Of a stretch of 64,000 nucleotides of DNA, positions 49,649-59,880 are shown in pieces. Under the pieces are notes generated by a model, which was given only the letters and a program-made list of their open reading frames with translations, was not told where the DNA came from and ran no database searches. Positions within the stretch are counted from its first letter, which is position 1, and the number at the start of each line of letters is the position of its first letter. Both the position numbers and the translations under genes were made by a program. Source of the stretch: Marinicella algicola (GTDB lineage Bacteria > Pseudomonadota > Gammaproteobacteria > Xanthomonadales > Marinicellaceae); contig NZ_JAQOMR010000001.1 in the NCBI RefSeq assembly GCF_028401385.1, positions 2,296,501 through 2,360,500 on the forward strand, in the 5' to 3' direction.

Positions 49649-49880
49649 GTAATGGCTGCCATGCACTGTCTGCATAGCTGTGCCAGCTCCGCCTCTGTTG
49701 TATAGGTGATAGCTGCGCTCGACGATTCAACCCCACATCACTGCGTCATTCAGGCGCAGCCAACACAAATAGCTCCAGTGGAATGAATTTGACATTCGAG
49801 TCCCGTTTCAGCGACCTCGTCCATCAAATATCAAATCCTAAAATTCCACTAGAAAACATATATTTGCCAGTGATCCCTAT

Positions 49881-49933
49881 GATTCCAACATTTGCTGATG
49901 AGGTCACAGCGAGGGGAACCAAATGTTGGAATC
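49881..49933. repeat. Perfect 14-base inverted repeat downstream of the LysE-type gene
   Basis: GATTCCAACATTTG at 49881-49894 and its exact complement CAAATGTTGGAATC at 49920-49933, with a 25-base GC-richer spacer. It starts 10 bases beyond the lysE-type stop. There is no T tract, so a simple intrinsic terminator is unlikely. It could be a large-loop RNA hairpin or a remnant of a small mobile element. Confidence 0.55.
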
Positions 49934-49942
49934 GGACCGCCG

Positions 49943-50550
49943 CTAGTGACGTGACAATGCCATCGATCCGCCGGCAAAGATCAGCGCACCGCCGACCAGC
50001 CGGTTGAGCTGCACGAACACGCGGTTCGAGGTGATGAATTTCCGAGAACAACGCCGCCTGCGACATAGAAGCAGACAGCCAGAACCTCCATGACCAAAAA
50101 GGCCAACCCCATAGCGGTCAACTGCGGCCAGATCGGCGCACCTTCCACGATGAACTGCGGGAAGAAGGCCGTGAAGATCGCGATCGCCTTTGGATTGGTG
50201 ATGGCAATCGAGAAATCGCGCCGCATCAGGGCGGTTATGCTGGTATCAAGCGCTTGCATCTCGGCAAGCGCACGCGCCTTCAGCAGGATCTGAATTCCGA
50301 CATAGACCAGATAGACCGCGCCAACCAGCTTGATCACCATAAACGCAGTGGCGGACGCTGCCAGAATGGTTCCAAGCCCCGCCACCGTGATTGCAATCAG
50401 AAAGGTAAAGGCCGGCATCCGCCCCATGCCGCCCAGAAGCCCACGCACCGCGCCAAGCCGCGCCCCGTTGGAAAAGGCCAGCATATTGTTGGGCCCCGGC
50501 GCGCAATTGAGCGCGAAACAGGCGGGTATGAATAATTCCCAAGCAGTCAT
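49943..50550 (-). CDS. LysE/RhtB-family amino-acid exporter, frame broken once
   Basis: A six-helix inner-membrane exporter of about 202 residues starting MTAWELFIPACFALNCAPGPNNML, with the family's CAPGPN motif and the VYLVYVGIQILLKAR and NPKAIAIFTAFFPQF signatures. One A missing from the AAA run (plus-strand TTT at 50039-50041) joins VLG to KFITSNRVFVQLNRLVGGALIF; the stop is then TAG complementary to 49943-49945. It lies 31 bases after ureC on the same strand and may be co-transcribed with the urease genes. Confidence 0.87.
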
Positions 50551-50581
50551 TCTAAAGCCTCGCAGAAGGTGTTTAACAGCT

Positions 50582-52294
50582 CTAGAACAGAAAATACCGC
50601 TGCGCCATTGGCAGCACGTCCGCCGGCTCGCAGGTCAGCAATTCGCCATCGGCCCGCACCTCATAAGTTTCCGGATCGACGGAGATTTCCGGTGTCGCCG
50701 AATTGTGCACCATCGAAGCCTTGGAGATGCCGCCGCGGGTGTTTTTCACCGGTAGAAGCTGCTTGGCGACGCCGAGCTTGTGCGACAGGCCGGCATCGAG
50801 TGAAGCTTCCGAAACGAAAGTGACGGAGGAATTGGTGCGCGACTTGCCATAAGCGCCGAACATATAGCGGTAATGCATCGGCTGCGGCGTCGGGATCGAG
50901 GCGTTCGGATCACCCATCTGGGCGGCGGCGATCGTGCCGCCGATGATCATCATATCCGGTTTGACGCCGAAAAGAGCCGGCGACCACATCACCAGATCGG
51001 CGCGTTTTCCGACTTCGACCGAACCGATTTCATGGCTGAGGCCGTGCGCAATCGCCGGGTTGATGGTGTATTTGGCGATATAACGCTTCACCCGATAATT
51101 GTCGTTCTGGCCTGTTTCCTGTGGCAAGGGTCCACGCTGGCGCTTCATCTTGTCGGCGGTCTGCCAGGTGCGGATGATCACCTCGCCGACGCGGCCCATG
51201 GCCTGACTGTCGGACGAGATGATCGAGAACGCACCGATATCGTGCAGGATGTCTTCCGCGGCAATGGTTTCCTTGCGGATCCGGCTTTCGGCGAAGGCGA
51301 TGTCTTCCGGGATCGACGGCGACAGGTGATGGCAGACCATCAGCATGTCGAGATGCTCGGAAATCGTGTTCTGGGTATAGGGTCGCGTCGGGTTTGTCGA
51401 AGACGGAATGACGTTCGACAAGCCGCAAATCTTGATAATGTCCGGTGCATGGCCGCCGCCAGCACCTTCGGTGTGGAAGGCATGGATGGTGCGGCCCTTG
51501 AAGGCATTGACCGTATCTTCCACGAAGCCCGACTCGTTCAGCGTGTCGGTATGGATCATCACCTGAACGTCGTATTTGTCGGCAACGGACAGGCAATTGT
51601 CGATCGCCGCCGGCGTCGTGCCCCAGTCCTCATGCAGCTTCAGCGCCGCCGCGCCTCCGAGAACCTGTTCTTCCAGCGCGCCGGGCAGCGAGGCATTGCC
51701 CTTGCCGGAAAAGGCGAGGTTCATCGGAAAGGCATCGGCCGCCTGTATCATCCGCTCGATATGCCACGGGCCGGGCGTGCAGGTGGTGGCGAGCGTTCCG
51801 TGGGCGGGACCGGTGCCGCCGCCGAGCATGCAGGTGAGGCCGCTCATCAGCGCTTCCTCGATCTGCTGCGGGCAGATGAAGTGGATATGGGCGTCCATAC
51901 CGCCAGCCGTGATGATTTTGCCATCGGCTGCAATCACCTCGGTGCCGGGACCGACGATAATATCAACGCCTGCCTGCGTATCCGGGTTACCGGCCTTGCC
52001 GATCGCCGAGATGCGGCCGTCCTTGATGCCGATATCAGCCTTGACGATGCCCCAGTGGTCGATGATCAGCGCATTGGTCATCACCGTATCCACCGCGCCT
52101 TCCGCACGGCTTGCCTGGCTCTGCCCCATGCCGTCGCGGATGACCTTGCCGCCGCCGAACTTCACTTCATCGCCATAGCGGGTGAAGTCCTTCTCCACCT
52201 CGACGAACAGTTCCGTATCGGCAAGGCGCACCTTGTCACCCGTGGTCGGCCCGAACATCGAGGCATAGGACTGGCGGGACATTTTGAAGGGCAT
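50582..52294 (-). CDS. ureC: Urease alpha subunit
   Basis: The catalytic subunit of nickel urease, hydrolysing urea to ammonia and carbamate. The 570-residue protein starts [20 protein letters not shown]. The HxH nickel ligands are in [14 protein letters not shown], the carbamylated lysine in ALKLHEDWG, and flap/active-site histidines in [24 protein letters not shown] and VCHHLSP. Length is standard and the gene is intact. Order on the minus strand is ureD-ureA-ureB-ureC. The assembly genes ureE, ureF and ureG do not follow; a LysE-type gene does. Confidence 0.97.
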   Translation of the reverse strand: MPFKMSRQSYASMFGPTTGDKVRLADTELFVEVEKDFTRYGDEVKFGGGKVIRDGMGQSQASRAEGAVDTVMTNALIIDHWGIVKADIGIKDGRISAIGKAGNPDTQAGVDIIVGPGTEVIAADGKIITAGGMDAHIHFICPQQIEEALMSGLTCMLGGGTGPAHGTLATTCTPGPWHIERMIQAADAFPMNLAFSGKGNASLPGALEEQVLGGAAALKLHEDWGTTPAAIDNCLSVADKYDVQVMIHTDTLNESGFVEDTVNAFKGRTIHAFHTEGAGGGHAPDIIKICGLSNVIPSSTNPTRPYTQNTISEHLDMLMVCHHLSPSIPEDIAFAESRIRKETIAAEDILHDIGAFSIISSDSQAMGRVGEVIIRTWQTADKMKRQRGPLPQETGQNDNYRVKRYIAKYTINPAIAHGLSHEIGSVEVGKRADLVMWSPALFGVKPDMMIIGGTIAAAQMGDPNASIPTPQPMHYRYMFGAYGKSRTNSSVTFVSEASLDAGLSHKLGVAKQLLPVKNTRGGISKASMVHNSATPEISVDPETYEVRADGELLTCEPADVLPMAQRYFLF

Positions 52295-52361
52295 GGATCA
52301 CTCCCCGTGAGACAAATTGACTTTTCCGCGCGCAAACAGCGCGGGACCGGCGCATTCAGGT

Positions 52362-52667
52362 TCAGAGCTTGCCCATGATTTCCTGCCGGAAACCGTAGAC
52401 ATTGCGGTTGCCGGCAAACGGCACCAGCGTCACATCGCGGGTCTGGCCGGGCTCGAAGCGCACCGCCGTGCCTGCGGCAATATCAAGCCGCATGCCACGC
52501 GCCTTGTCACGCTCGAAGGTGAGCGCCGGATTTGTTTCGAAAAAGTGGTAGTGACTACCCACCTGCACCGGCCGGTCACCGGTATTGGAAACCGTCAGCG
52601 TCACGGTCGGCAGACCCGCATTGATTTCGATTTCGCCCTCTGCGACGATCATTTCACCGGGGATCAT
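52362..52667 (-). CDS. ureB: Urease beta subunit
   Basis: A 101-residue structural subunit starting [18 protein letters not shown] at 52667 (GAGGAG upstream; five earlier codons ignored). Family motifs are [28 protein letters not shown] and the C-terminal [18 protein letters not shown]. It lies 67 bases before ureC and 11 bases after ureA. Intact. Confidence 0.95.
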   Translation of the reverse strand: MIPGEMIVAEGEIEINAGLPTVTLTVSNTGDRPVQVGSHYHFFETNPALTFERDKARGMRLDIAAGTAVRFEPGQTRDVTLVPFAGNRNVYGFRQEIMGKL

Positions 52668-52678
52668 ATCTGTTCTCC

Positions 52679-52981
52679 TCACCTGATCGGCTCGTGCACG
52701 GTTACCAGCTTGGTGCCGTCGGGGAAGGTTGCTTCCACCTGCACGTCGTGGATCATCTCCGGCACGCCTTCCATCACCTGGTCACGGGTCAGCACATGGG
52801 CGCCGGCTTCCATCAGCTCAGCCACCGGCCGGCCGTCACGCGCGCCCTCGACCACATAATCGGTAATCAGCGCAATCGATTCCGGCCAGTTGAGCTTGAC
52901 GCCCCGTTCCAGCCTGCGGCGCGCCACCATGGCGGCCATGGAAATCAGCAGTTTGTCCTTTTCACGCGGCGTCAGGTTCAT
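52679..52981 (-). CDS. ureA: Urease gamma subunit
   Basis: A 100-residue subunit starting [20 protein letters not shown] with [18 protein letters not shown] and the C-terminal [21 protein letters not shown], the standard UreA form. It is 33 bases after the corrected ureD stop. Intact. Confidence 0.96.
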   Translation of the reverse strand: MNLTPREKDKLLISMAAMVARRRLERGVKLNWPESIALITDYVVEGARDGRPVAELMEAGAHVLTRDQVMEGVPEMIHDVQVEATFPDGTKLVTVHEPIR

Positions 52982-53014
52982 GCGTCACTCTCTTGCTGTC
53001 ACAGCTTGCAGATT

Positions 53015-53889
53015 TCATAGATGCCAGACTTTCGGCAGATTTTCGCCGTCCCGCAAGACCCTAAGAGCGGGAATAAGGCTTTTCTCAACTGATAGCCATC
53101 GGGCGCGACCACACGGGCGACGAGCTTGCCGTTCCATTCGCTGGCACCACCGGCGGAATTACCCAGCGCCTCGCGCACTTTGGGCAACAGCGCCTCAGTG
53201 CGCGGCCCGCAGTAAAGCAGTGTGGCGAAAGCGACATCGCCGCCAAGCACTGCCGTTTGCGACACCAGGTTTTCGATATCACCCGTCATGCGCACGTCTT
53301 CCGCATGGATAAGGGTGCCTTGCCGACGCACCCGCCAGCGGTCACGAAACTGACCACGCTGCACCGCCTCTCCCATGGCCTTGCGGCCGAGAAGCACGGC
53401 TTCGATCGCCAGAAACTCCGCATTTTCTGCAAGATCGACATCAAGCCGGCGATGCAGCGAAGCATCGTCGAACATAATGGTTTCCTGCGGCAGCCAGTCG
53501 AGCCTGGCTCCATCTTCGACCCGCAATTCGCTGTCAATCATCGCCGGGCCGCTGTCAGATTTGTAGATCTTCTCACACGCCTGCGTGGTCACGGTCAGCG
53601 TCGTGCCGGCCTCGGCTGTCATCGCCCATTGCAGCCGGTCGCCACCGGTCAGCCCGCCGGAGGTGTTGATCAGCACGGCCTCCATCGAACCGTCAAAGCT
53701 CTCGGGGATACGGATTTTGGCCGCACCCTCCTGATAGAACGCGTCCAGCCGTGTTTTTCCGACCGAAAACTTGGCCCGGACTTCGCCCTTACCGAATGTT
53801 CGCTGCGCTCGTCCCGGCATGTCCGCTATCAACACATCCACTCCGCCCGCCAGGGCGTTTTGTTCGAGCCACATTTTCTCGCACCGCAC
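53015..53889 (-). CDS. ureD: Urease accessory protein UreD, 3' end frameshifted
   Basis: UreD (UreH) is the scaffold for nickel insertion into apo-urease. The protein starts near MRCEKMWLEQNALAGG at 53889 and shows RLDAFYQEGAAKIRIPE, LINTSGGLTGGDRL, TVTTQACEKIYKS and WLPQETIMFDDASL. As written it ends with an unrelated tail. One base added near 53059-53065 gives a terminus RVLRDGENLPKVWHL and stop at 53015-53017, about 291 residues, which fits family C-termini. First gene of the urease operon, about 185 bases downstream of urtE. Confidence 0.9.
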
Positions 53890-54074
53890 ATTTGTTTGAC
53901 CTCGTTTTCTTTATCAACCAAAGAAAAGCAAGTTTCGTGCCGCCGTTGAAATGAATTTTGTCTTTCGTTGAATCCCGAGACATCCGAGTCTCAAGCGCCC
54001 CGGTTTCGTGGACACAATAGCAGCATATGTTTTGCCCAGACGCACATTTTATCCGCAGGATGCGTGCGGAAGCA

Positions 54075-54769
54075 TCAGACGGTCAGGTGGCGACGCGCTT
54101 CTTCGGTATCGAGGGTTTCGGCGGGGCCTTCATGAACGATGACGCCGCGATCCATGATGTAGACCTTGTCGGCCAGTTCGCGGCAGAAATCGAGATACTG
54201 CTCGACCAGCAGAATGGCCATACCGGTGGAATCCCTTAAGTATCGGATCGCCCTGCCGATATCCTTGATGATCGATGGCTGAATACCTTCGGTCGGCTCA
54301 TCCAGCACCAGGATTTTCGGGCGGGTGACCATGGCGCGACCGATGGCCAACTGCTGTTGCTGCCCGCCGGAAAGGTCGCCGCCACGACGCGACAGCATTG
54401 TCTGCAGCACAGGAAACAGGCTGAAAATATCATCAGGAATGGTGCGCTCTGCAGAAGCCAGGGGGCAAACCCGGTTTCGAGGTTTTCCTTCACCGTCAGA
54501 AGCGGGAAGATTTCCCGCCCCTGCGGAACATAGCCGACACCGCGCTTTGCCCGGCCATAGGGCGCCAGACCGTCAAGCCTCTGGTCCTGAAAGGTAATGG
54601 CGCCGCCGGAAATCGGGTGCTGCCCGGTCACAGCCCTGAGCAGAGACGACTTTCCGACACCGTTTCGCCCCAGAACGCAGGTGATCTTTCCCATCTCGGC
54701 GGAAAGGCTCACATCGCGCAGCGCCTGAGCGGCACCATAATGCAGATTGACATTTTCGATTGTCAGCAT
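54075..54769 (-). CDS. urtE: Urea ABC transporter ATP-binding protein UrtE, frame broken once
   Basis: A LivF-type ATPase of the urea importer, 231 residues after correction. Start MLTIENVNLHYGAAQAL at 54769; Walker A GRNGVGKSSLL, signature LSGGQQQQLAIGRAM, Walker B ILVLDEPTEGIQPSI. The frame breaks at the CCCCC run (plus-strand GGGGG at 54461-54465); one more C gives GFAPLASAERTIPDDIFSLFPVLQ. It is the last gene of urtABCDE, 8 bases after urtD. Confidence 0.94.
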
Positions 54770-54777
54770 GGTGTCCC

Positions 54778-55536
54778 TCACCGCCCCAGATAGTTTTCAA
54801 TGACCTTCTGGTCATTGGACACGAAGTCGATTGAGCCTTCTGCCAGCACCGAGCCTTCAGCCAGACAGGTGACCTTGACGCCGAGATCGCGGACGAAGCC
54901 CATATCGTGCTCCACCACGACAACGGCGCGGGTCTTGGCGATCTCGCGCAACAGACGGGCGGTTTCCACAGTTTCCGCGTCAGTCATCCCGGCCACCGGC
55001 TCATCGACCAGAAGAAGCTTCGGCTCCTGCGCCAGCAGCATGCCGATCTCGAGCCATTGTTTCTGGCCGTGGGAGAGGTTGGCGGCAAGCTCGTCCTTGC
55101 GCGCGGTCATGCGGATGGTTTCCAGAATTTCCGCGATTCGGATCCGGTCCTCGCTGGTGAGCCGGTAGAACAGGGTCGAGAATACGCCGCGCTTGCGGTT
55201 GAGCGCCAGTTCCAGATTGTCCCAGACCGTGTGGCTTTCAAACACCGTCGGCTTCTGGAATTTGCGGCCAATGCCGAGCTGGGCGATATCCGCCTCATCC
55301 CGTTTGGTCAGGTCGATGGTGTCGGAGAAGAACACCTCGCCGGTATCTGGCCGGGTCTTGCCGGTGATGATATCCATCATCGTGGTCTTGCCCGCCCCGT
55401 TCGGGCCGATCACGGCGCGCAACTCGCCGGGCTCGATCACGAAAGAGAGGCTGTTCAGCGCCTTGAACCCGTCGAAGGAGACCGAGACATTGTCGAGATA
55501 GAGCAGGCTTTTGGCGCGTTTTTCACTCGGGCTCAT
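54778..55536 (-). CDS. urtD: Urea ABC transporter ATP-binding protein UrtD
   Basis: A LivG-type ATPase of 252 residues starting MSPSEKRAKSLLYLDNVSV at 55536; a longer open frame upstream overlaps urtC and is not used. Walker A is GPNGAGKTTMMD, signature LSHGQKQWLEIGMLL (the urea-type variant of LSGGQ), Walker B LLLVDEPVAGMTD. The ATG overlaps the urtC stop by four bases. Intact. Confidence 0.95.
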   Translation of the reverse strand: MSPSEKRAKSLLYLDNVSVSFDGFKALNSLSFVIEPGELRAVIGPNGAGKTTMMDIITGKTRPDTGEVFFSDTIDLTKRDEADIAQLGIGRKFQKPTVFESHTVWDNLELALNRKRGVFSTLFYRLTSEDRIRIAEILETIRMTARKDELAANLSHGQKQWLEIGMLLAQEPKLLLVDEPVAGMTDAETVETARLLREIAKTRAVVVVEHDMGFVRDLGVKVTCLAEGSVLAEGSIDFVSNDQKVIENYLGR

Positions 55537-56708
55537 CGGGCACCCTCCTTGCTCGGAACTACATCCATGCCGGCCTCGGCCTCTTCGGAACGTTCGTTGC
55601 GCTCGCTGACACCTTTGCCCTTTTTCTTGAACCGGTCGGAGATCGTTCCGACAATGCCCTTGGGCAGGAACAGGGTGACGGCAACGAATAGGCCGCCGAG
55701 CGCGAACAGCCAATAGGCAGGGAAAAGCCCGGTAAAAATGGTCTTGCCGCCATTGACCAGAATGGCACCGATGATCGGGCCGATCAGCGTTGCTCGCCCG
55801 CCGACAGCCGTCCAGATGACCACCTCGATCGAATTGGCCGGAGCGAATTCACCCGGATTGATGATGCCGACCTGCGGCACATACAGCGCACCGGCAACGC
55901 CTGCCATCATCGCCGAGGTCACAAAGGTAAACAGCTTGTAGTTTTCCACCCGATAGCCCAGAAAACGCACCCGGCTTTCCGCATCACGCACACCAACCAG
56001 AACCTTGCCGGATTTGGAGCGGACAATGGCCGAGGCGATGAACAGCCCGATGGCCAGGAAGATCGCTGACGCCGCGAACAGAGCCGCGCGCGTGCCGCCT
56101 GCCTGCACCGAAAAACCGAGAATGTCCTTGAAGTCCGTCAGCCCGTTATTGCCGCCAAACCCCATATCGTTGCGGAAGAAGGCCAGAAGCAGCGCATAGG
56201 TCATCGCCTGGGTGATGATCGAGAGGTAAACGCCGTTCACCCTCGAGCGAAAGGCGAACCAGCCGAAGGCAAAGGCAAGCGCACCGGGCACCAGAAGCAC
56301 CATCAGCATGGCAAACCAGAACATATCGAAGCCGTGCCAGAACCATGGCAATTCCTGATAATTGAGGAACACCATGAAGTCCGGCAGCACCGGATCACCA
56401 TAGACACCGCGCGAGCCGATCTGGCGCATCAGATACATGCCCATCGCATAACCGCCGAGCGCGAAGAACGCGCCGTGGCCGAGCGAGAGAATGCCGCAAA
56501 AACCCCAGACGAGATCAAGCGAAAGCGCCAGAAGCGCATAGCAGAGATATTTGCCGAACAGCGAGACCATGTAGGTCGGCAAATGAAACGGGCTTGCCGC
56601 CGGGATGACGAGGTTCAAGACCGGCACCAGCAGGGCGATGCCGAAGAGAATGGCAATCGCGATGGAAACCCTGCGGTCGAGCGAGCGGAGAACATAGGCC
56701 GTAATCAT
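55533..56708 (-). CDS. urtC: Urea ABC transporter permease UrtC
   Basis: A LivM-type inner-membrane permease, 391 residues, with about ten hydrophobic helices. UrtC features are GFCGILSLGHGAFFALGGYAMG, the long periplasmic insert YQELPWFWHGFD, GFGGNNGLTDFKDI and the EAA-like VGVRDAESRVRFLGYRVENYK. It overlaps urtB and urtD by four bases on each side, so urtB, C and D are translationally coupled. Intact. Confidence 0.95.
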   Translation of the reverse strand: MITAYVLRSLDRRVSIAIAILFGIALLVPVLNLVIPAASPFHLPTYMVSLFGKYLCYALLALSLDLVWGFCGILSLGHGAFFALGGYAMGMYLMRQIGSRGVYGDPVLPDFMVFLNYQELPWFWHGFDMFWFAMLMVLLVPGALAFAFGWFAFRSRVNGVYLSIITQAMTYALLLAFFRNDMGFGGNNGLTDFKDILGFSVQAGGTRAALFAASAIFLAIGLFIASAIVRSKSGKVLVGVRDAESRVRFLGYRVENYKLFTFVTSAMMAGVAGALYVPQVGIINPGEFAPANSIEVVIWTAVGGRATLIGPIIGAILVNGGKTIFTGLFPAYWLFALGGLFVAVTLFLPKGIVGTISDRFKKKGKGVSERNERSEEAEAGMDVVPSKEGAR

Positions 56709-58343
56709 GCTTCAACCGCCCTTCCCTTGAGTGCGAACAGACCGCGCGGCCGTTTCTGGATGAACAGGATGATGAAAACGAGCACCAGGATCTTGCCGAG
56801 AACGGCACCGGCATAGGGCTCCAGGAACTTGTTGAGGATACCGAGCGAGAAGGCCCCGACGAATGTGCCCCAGAGATTGCCGACACCGCCGAACACCACC
56901 ACCATGAAACTGTCGATGATGTAGGACTGGCCGAGATTGGGCGAGACATTGTCGATCTGCGAAAGAGCGACACCGGCAAGCCCTGCAACACCCGAACCGA
57001 GCGCGAAGGTGAAGGCGTCGACCCAGGGCGTGCGGATGCCCATGGAGGCAGCCATACGCCGGTTCTGGGTCACAGCGCGCATCTGCAGGCCGAAGGCGGA
57101 GCGCTTCATGAGCATCAACAAGCCCAAAAGACGGCGAGCGAGAACACCACGATCCAGAGCCTTGACCAAGTGATGACCAGCCCGCCGACATCAAACGCCC
57201 CGGACATCCAGGACGGGTTGCCGACCTCGCGATTGGTCGGTCCGAAAATGGTGCGCACCGCCTGCTGCAGGATCAGCGACACACCCCAGGTGGCAAGCAG
57301 CGTCTCAAGCGGCCGCCCGTAAAGAAAACGGATGACGCCGCGTTCGATCACCAATCCGACGGCGCCGGTGATCAGGAAGGCAACCGGCAGCGCAATCGCC
57401 AGAGACCAGTCGAACATGCCGGGATAGGAAGTGCGGATTACTTCCTGCACCATAAAGGTGGAATAGGCGCCGAGCATCACCATCTCGCCATGCGCCATAT
57501 TGATCACCCCCATGACGCCGAAGGTGATGGCAAGGCCGATGGCCGCCAAGAGCAGGACTGAGCCGAGCGACAGGCCGTACCAGACATTCTGCGCGACATC
57601 CCAGAAGGCAAGGCGCTTTTCAATCTTCGCTTGCGCGGCATCGACCTCGTCCTGCAGTTCAGGATCGAGCGAACCGCGCGCCGATAGCAGGATGGAGATT
57701 GCATCGCGGCCGCCGATGGCGGCGATATCCTCGATTGCAGCCGCCTTGGCCTCGATGCCACGGTCGGAATTGAGAATGGAAACAGCACGGGCCTTTCGAA
57801 GCGCGGCCTCGATCTCGCCGTCCTCTTCTGCGGCAAGCGCCTCTTCGATGAGCGCCAGATTGTCTTCGCTCGGCGCATCCATCATCGAGCGGGCAGCCGA
57901 GAGCCGCACAGCGCGGTCGGGACTCATCAACGTCATCCCAGCCAGTGCGGCATTGATGGAACTGCGCAGATTGTTGTTGACCTTGATCTTTTCGAGATCG
58001 CGCTTGGAAAGCTCACCAACCTCTTCACCGGTCAGCGGATCAATCAGCAGCAGGTCGCGGCGGGAGTCGGCATCGGCGGTGATGAACACCTTGCCGTCAT
58101 CTTCGCGATAATAGAGATCGCCGTCCGACAGGATCTCAAGCACCGGAATAACGGCAGGGTCACCGGTGGCCGCCAGCGCCTGAACGATCTCTTCCGTCTG
58201 GGTGAAATTGCGTGCGTCTGCGAACCGGTCGATCAGCGCGCCGACATCATCAGCGGCGCGGGCATGCGAGGACGCACATGTCAGTATCAAAAATGCAGGT
58301 AATAAGAGTGTTCTTAAATAGCGCGATAGAAAAAAGTGGACAT
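56705..58343 (-). CDS. urtB: Urea ABC transporter permease UrtB, frame broken twice
   Basis: A LivH-type permease of about 546 residues. As in other UrtB proteins, a signal-like N-terminus (FFLSRYLRTLLLPAFLILTC) leads to a periplasmic helical-repeat extension of about 230 residues (FTQTEEIVQALAATGDPAVIPVLE) before the membrane core GVMGVINMAHGEMVMLGAYS. The start ATG 58343 is in frame only if one T is added to the six-T run (plus-strand A run 58330-58335). A second loss (plus-strand AAAA 57126-57129) interrupts SLAVFLGLLMLMKRSAFGLQMRA. The stop overlaps urtC by four bases. Confidence 0.9.
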
Positions 58344-58433
58344 GTGCGCCCCCAACATCGACGGTCCCTGCCTCGCAAAGAACCGTCCCCTGTTCACCCG
58401 GCGCAAAATGCGCCGGGCGTCGAGTTGCGGTTC

Positions 58434-59728
58434 TTATTCGGCGGCCATACCGCCGCACTGGCCGGTTTCGACGTTGAAGTTGCCGCACGACATCGGAGCG
58501 CGCCAGTCGGCGATCAGGTTCTTCGAATCCGGCAGGTAGTCGGACCACGCGTCACCAGCGACGAGACCGGGCGTTTCGTAAACAATGTCGAACTGGCCAT
58601 CATCCTGAATTTCGCCGATCAGAACCGGCTTGGTGATGTGGTGGTTCGGCATCATCGCCGAATAGCCGCCTGACAGGTTCGGCACGGCAACGCCGACAAG
58701 CGCATCGATGACGGCATCAGGATCGGTGGTGCCGGCCTTCTCAACAGCGTCGACCCACATGTTGAAGCCGATGTAATGGGCTTCCATCGGGTCGTTGGTC
58801 ACGCGGGTGTCGTCGCCGGTATAGGCATGCCAGGCGTCGATAAACTCGTAGTTGGCATCGGTATCGACGGACTGGAAGTAGTTCCAGGCGGCCAAATGCC
58901 CGACCAGCGGCGTAGTGTCGAGACCGGCAAGCTCTTCCTCACCGACCGAGAATGCAACGACCGGAATATCGGAAGCTTCGATGCCCTGGTTGGCCAGTTC
59001 CTTGTAGAACGGGACGTTGGCATCACCATTAATGGTGGAGACCACGGCGGTCTTCTTGCCTTCCGAGCCGAAATTCTTGATGTCGGAAACAATCGTCTGC
59101 CAGTCGGAGAAGCCGAACGGCGTGTAGTTGATCATGATGTCTTCTTCGGCGACGCCATGATCCTTCAGATAGGCTTCAAGAACCTTGTTGGTCGTGCGCG
59201 GATAGACATAGTCAGTGCCGGCAAGAACCCAGCGCTCGACACCTTCATTCTCCATCAGATAATCAACGGCGGGAATGGCCTGCTGGTTCGGCGCGGCACC
59301 AGTGTAGAACACGTTGCGCTGGCTTTCCTCGCCCTCATACTGGACGGGATAGAACAAGATGCTGTTGAGTTCTTCGAACACCGGCAGAACCGATTTACGC
59401 GAAACCGAGGTCCAGCAGCCGAATACCGCCGAAACGCCGTCGCCTTCGATGAGCTCACGCGCCTTTTCGGCGAACAGCGGCCAGTCGGAGGCCGGATCGA
59501 CAACCACGGCTTCAAGCTGCTTGCCGAGAAGACCGCCCTTTTCGTTCTGCTCTTCGATGAGCATCAGCATGGCGTCCTTCAGCGTCGTCTCCGAAATCGC
59601 CATAGTGCCGGACAGCGAGTGCAGGATGCCGACCTTGATCGTGTCTTCCTGCGCCAGCGCGCCGGTCGCCGTCGAAGCGGTCAGCGCCGCCAGAAGCGCC
59701 GCGCCGGTAAATGCCTTTTGAAATTCAT
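58434..59728 (-). CDS. urtA: Urea ABC transporter substrate-binding protein UrtA, signal peptide frameshifted
   Basis: The periplasmic urea-binding protein, first gene of urtABCDE. The mature part has DTIKVGILHSLSGTMAISETTLKDA, VFGCWTSVSRKSVLPVFEE and NPMEAHYIGFNMWVDAVEKAG. ATG 59728, with a strong GAGGGG site, gives a good signal peptide (MNFKKAFTGAALLAALTAS) only if one A is added to the AAAA run (plus-strand TTTT 59716-59719). Corrected length is 431 residues, typical. The 5' leader is highly structured and an upstream dyad is present. Confidence 0.94.
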
Positions 59729-59735
59729 GTTATTC

Positions 59736-59816
59736 CCCTCAACGAATTGTCGCCTGAACGGCGTTTTGAAATCGCGGCGTCCGTCAAAGAACGCCTGCGA
59801 CAACTATCGTTGAGGG
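59736..59816 (-). promoter_or_regulatory. Structured urtA leader: hairpin covering the ribosome-binding site
   Basis: In the urtA transcript, CCCTCAACGA (complement of 59807-59816) and TTGAGGG next to the start (complement of 59736-59742) belong to two arms that pair over 10 bases. A further 6 pairs follow (TGTCGC 59748-59753 with GCGACA 59797-59802), and an inner stem GGCGTT (59760-59765) pairs with AACGCC (59790-59795). The 3' arm contains the GAGGGG ribosome-binding site, so folding would hide it. A regulatory role is inference. Confidence 0.5.
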
Positions 59817-59825
59817 ATAGCCAAG

Positions 59826-59853
59826 CCCACATACGTCATTTGACGTAGGTGGG
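59826..59853. promoter_or_regulatory. Long dyad upstream of urtA, candidate operator
   Basis: Arms CCCACATACGTCA (59826-59838) and TGACGTAGGTGGG (59841-59853) are complementary except at one position, around TT. The dyad lies about 100 bases before the urtA ATG. It has no T tract, so an operator is likelier than a terminator. It does not resemble the NtrC consensus. The binding protein is unknown. Confidence 0.5.
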
Positions 59854-59880
59854 GTGGAAGACTGCCGCCAGAGGTGATTG

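Larger units (their letters stand above)
49539..49942. other. Gene-free, AT-rich stretch with two inverted repeats
   Basis: About 400 bases, clearly lower in GC than the flanks, between the peroxiredoxin start and the corrected end of the LysE-type gene. A 74-codon plus-strand frame (49783-50007) has no recognisable features, an odd composition and no ribosome-binding site, and runs antisense into the transporter gene, so I do not call it. Two inverted repeats (49613-49648 and 49881-49933) are listed separately. The low GC may mark a decayed insertion. Confidence 0.5.

Noticed and set aside
49783..50007. A 74-codon plus-strand frame in the low-GC gap
   Set aside because: No ribosome-binding site, no recognisable features, runs antisense into the transporter gene and crosses both arms of an inverted repeat.
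50873..52378. A 501-codon plus-strand frame antisense to ureC
   Set aside because: It lies entirely opposite the conserved, intact ureC, has an Arg/His-rich composition typical of GC-rich shadow frames and shows no motif.
59736..59816. Guanidine (ykkC or mini-ykkC) riboswitch before urtA
   Set aside because: The leader forms one nested hairpin rather than two ACGR-loop hairpins, and lacks the ykkC conserved core as I know it.
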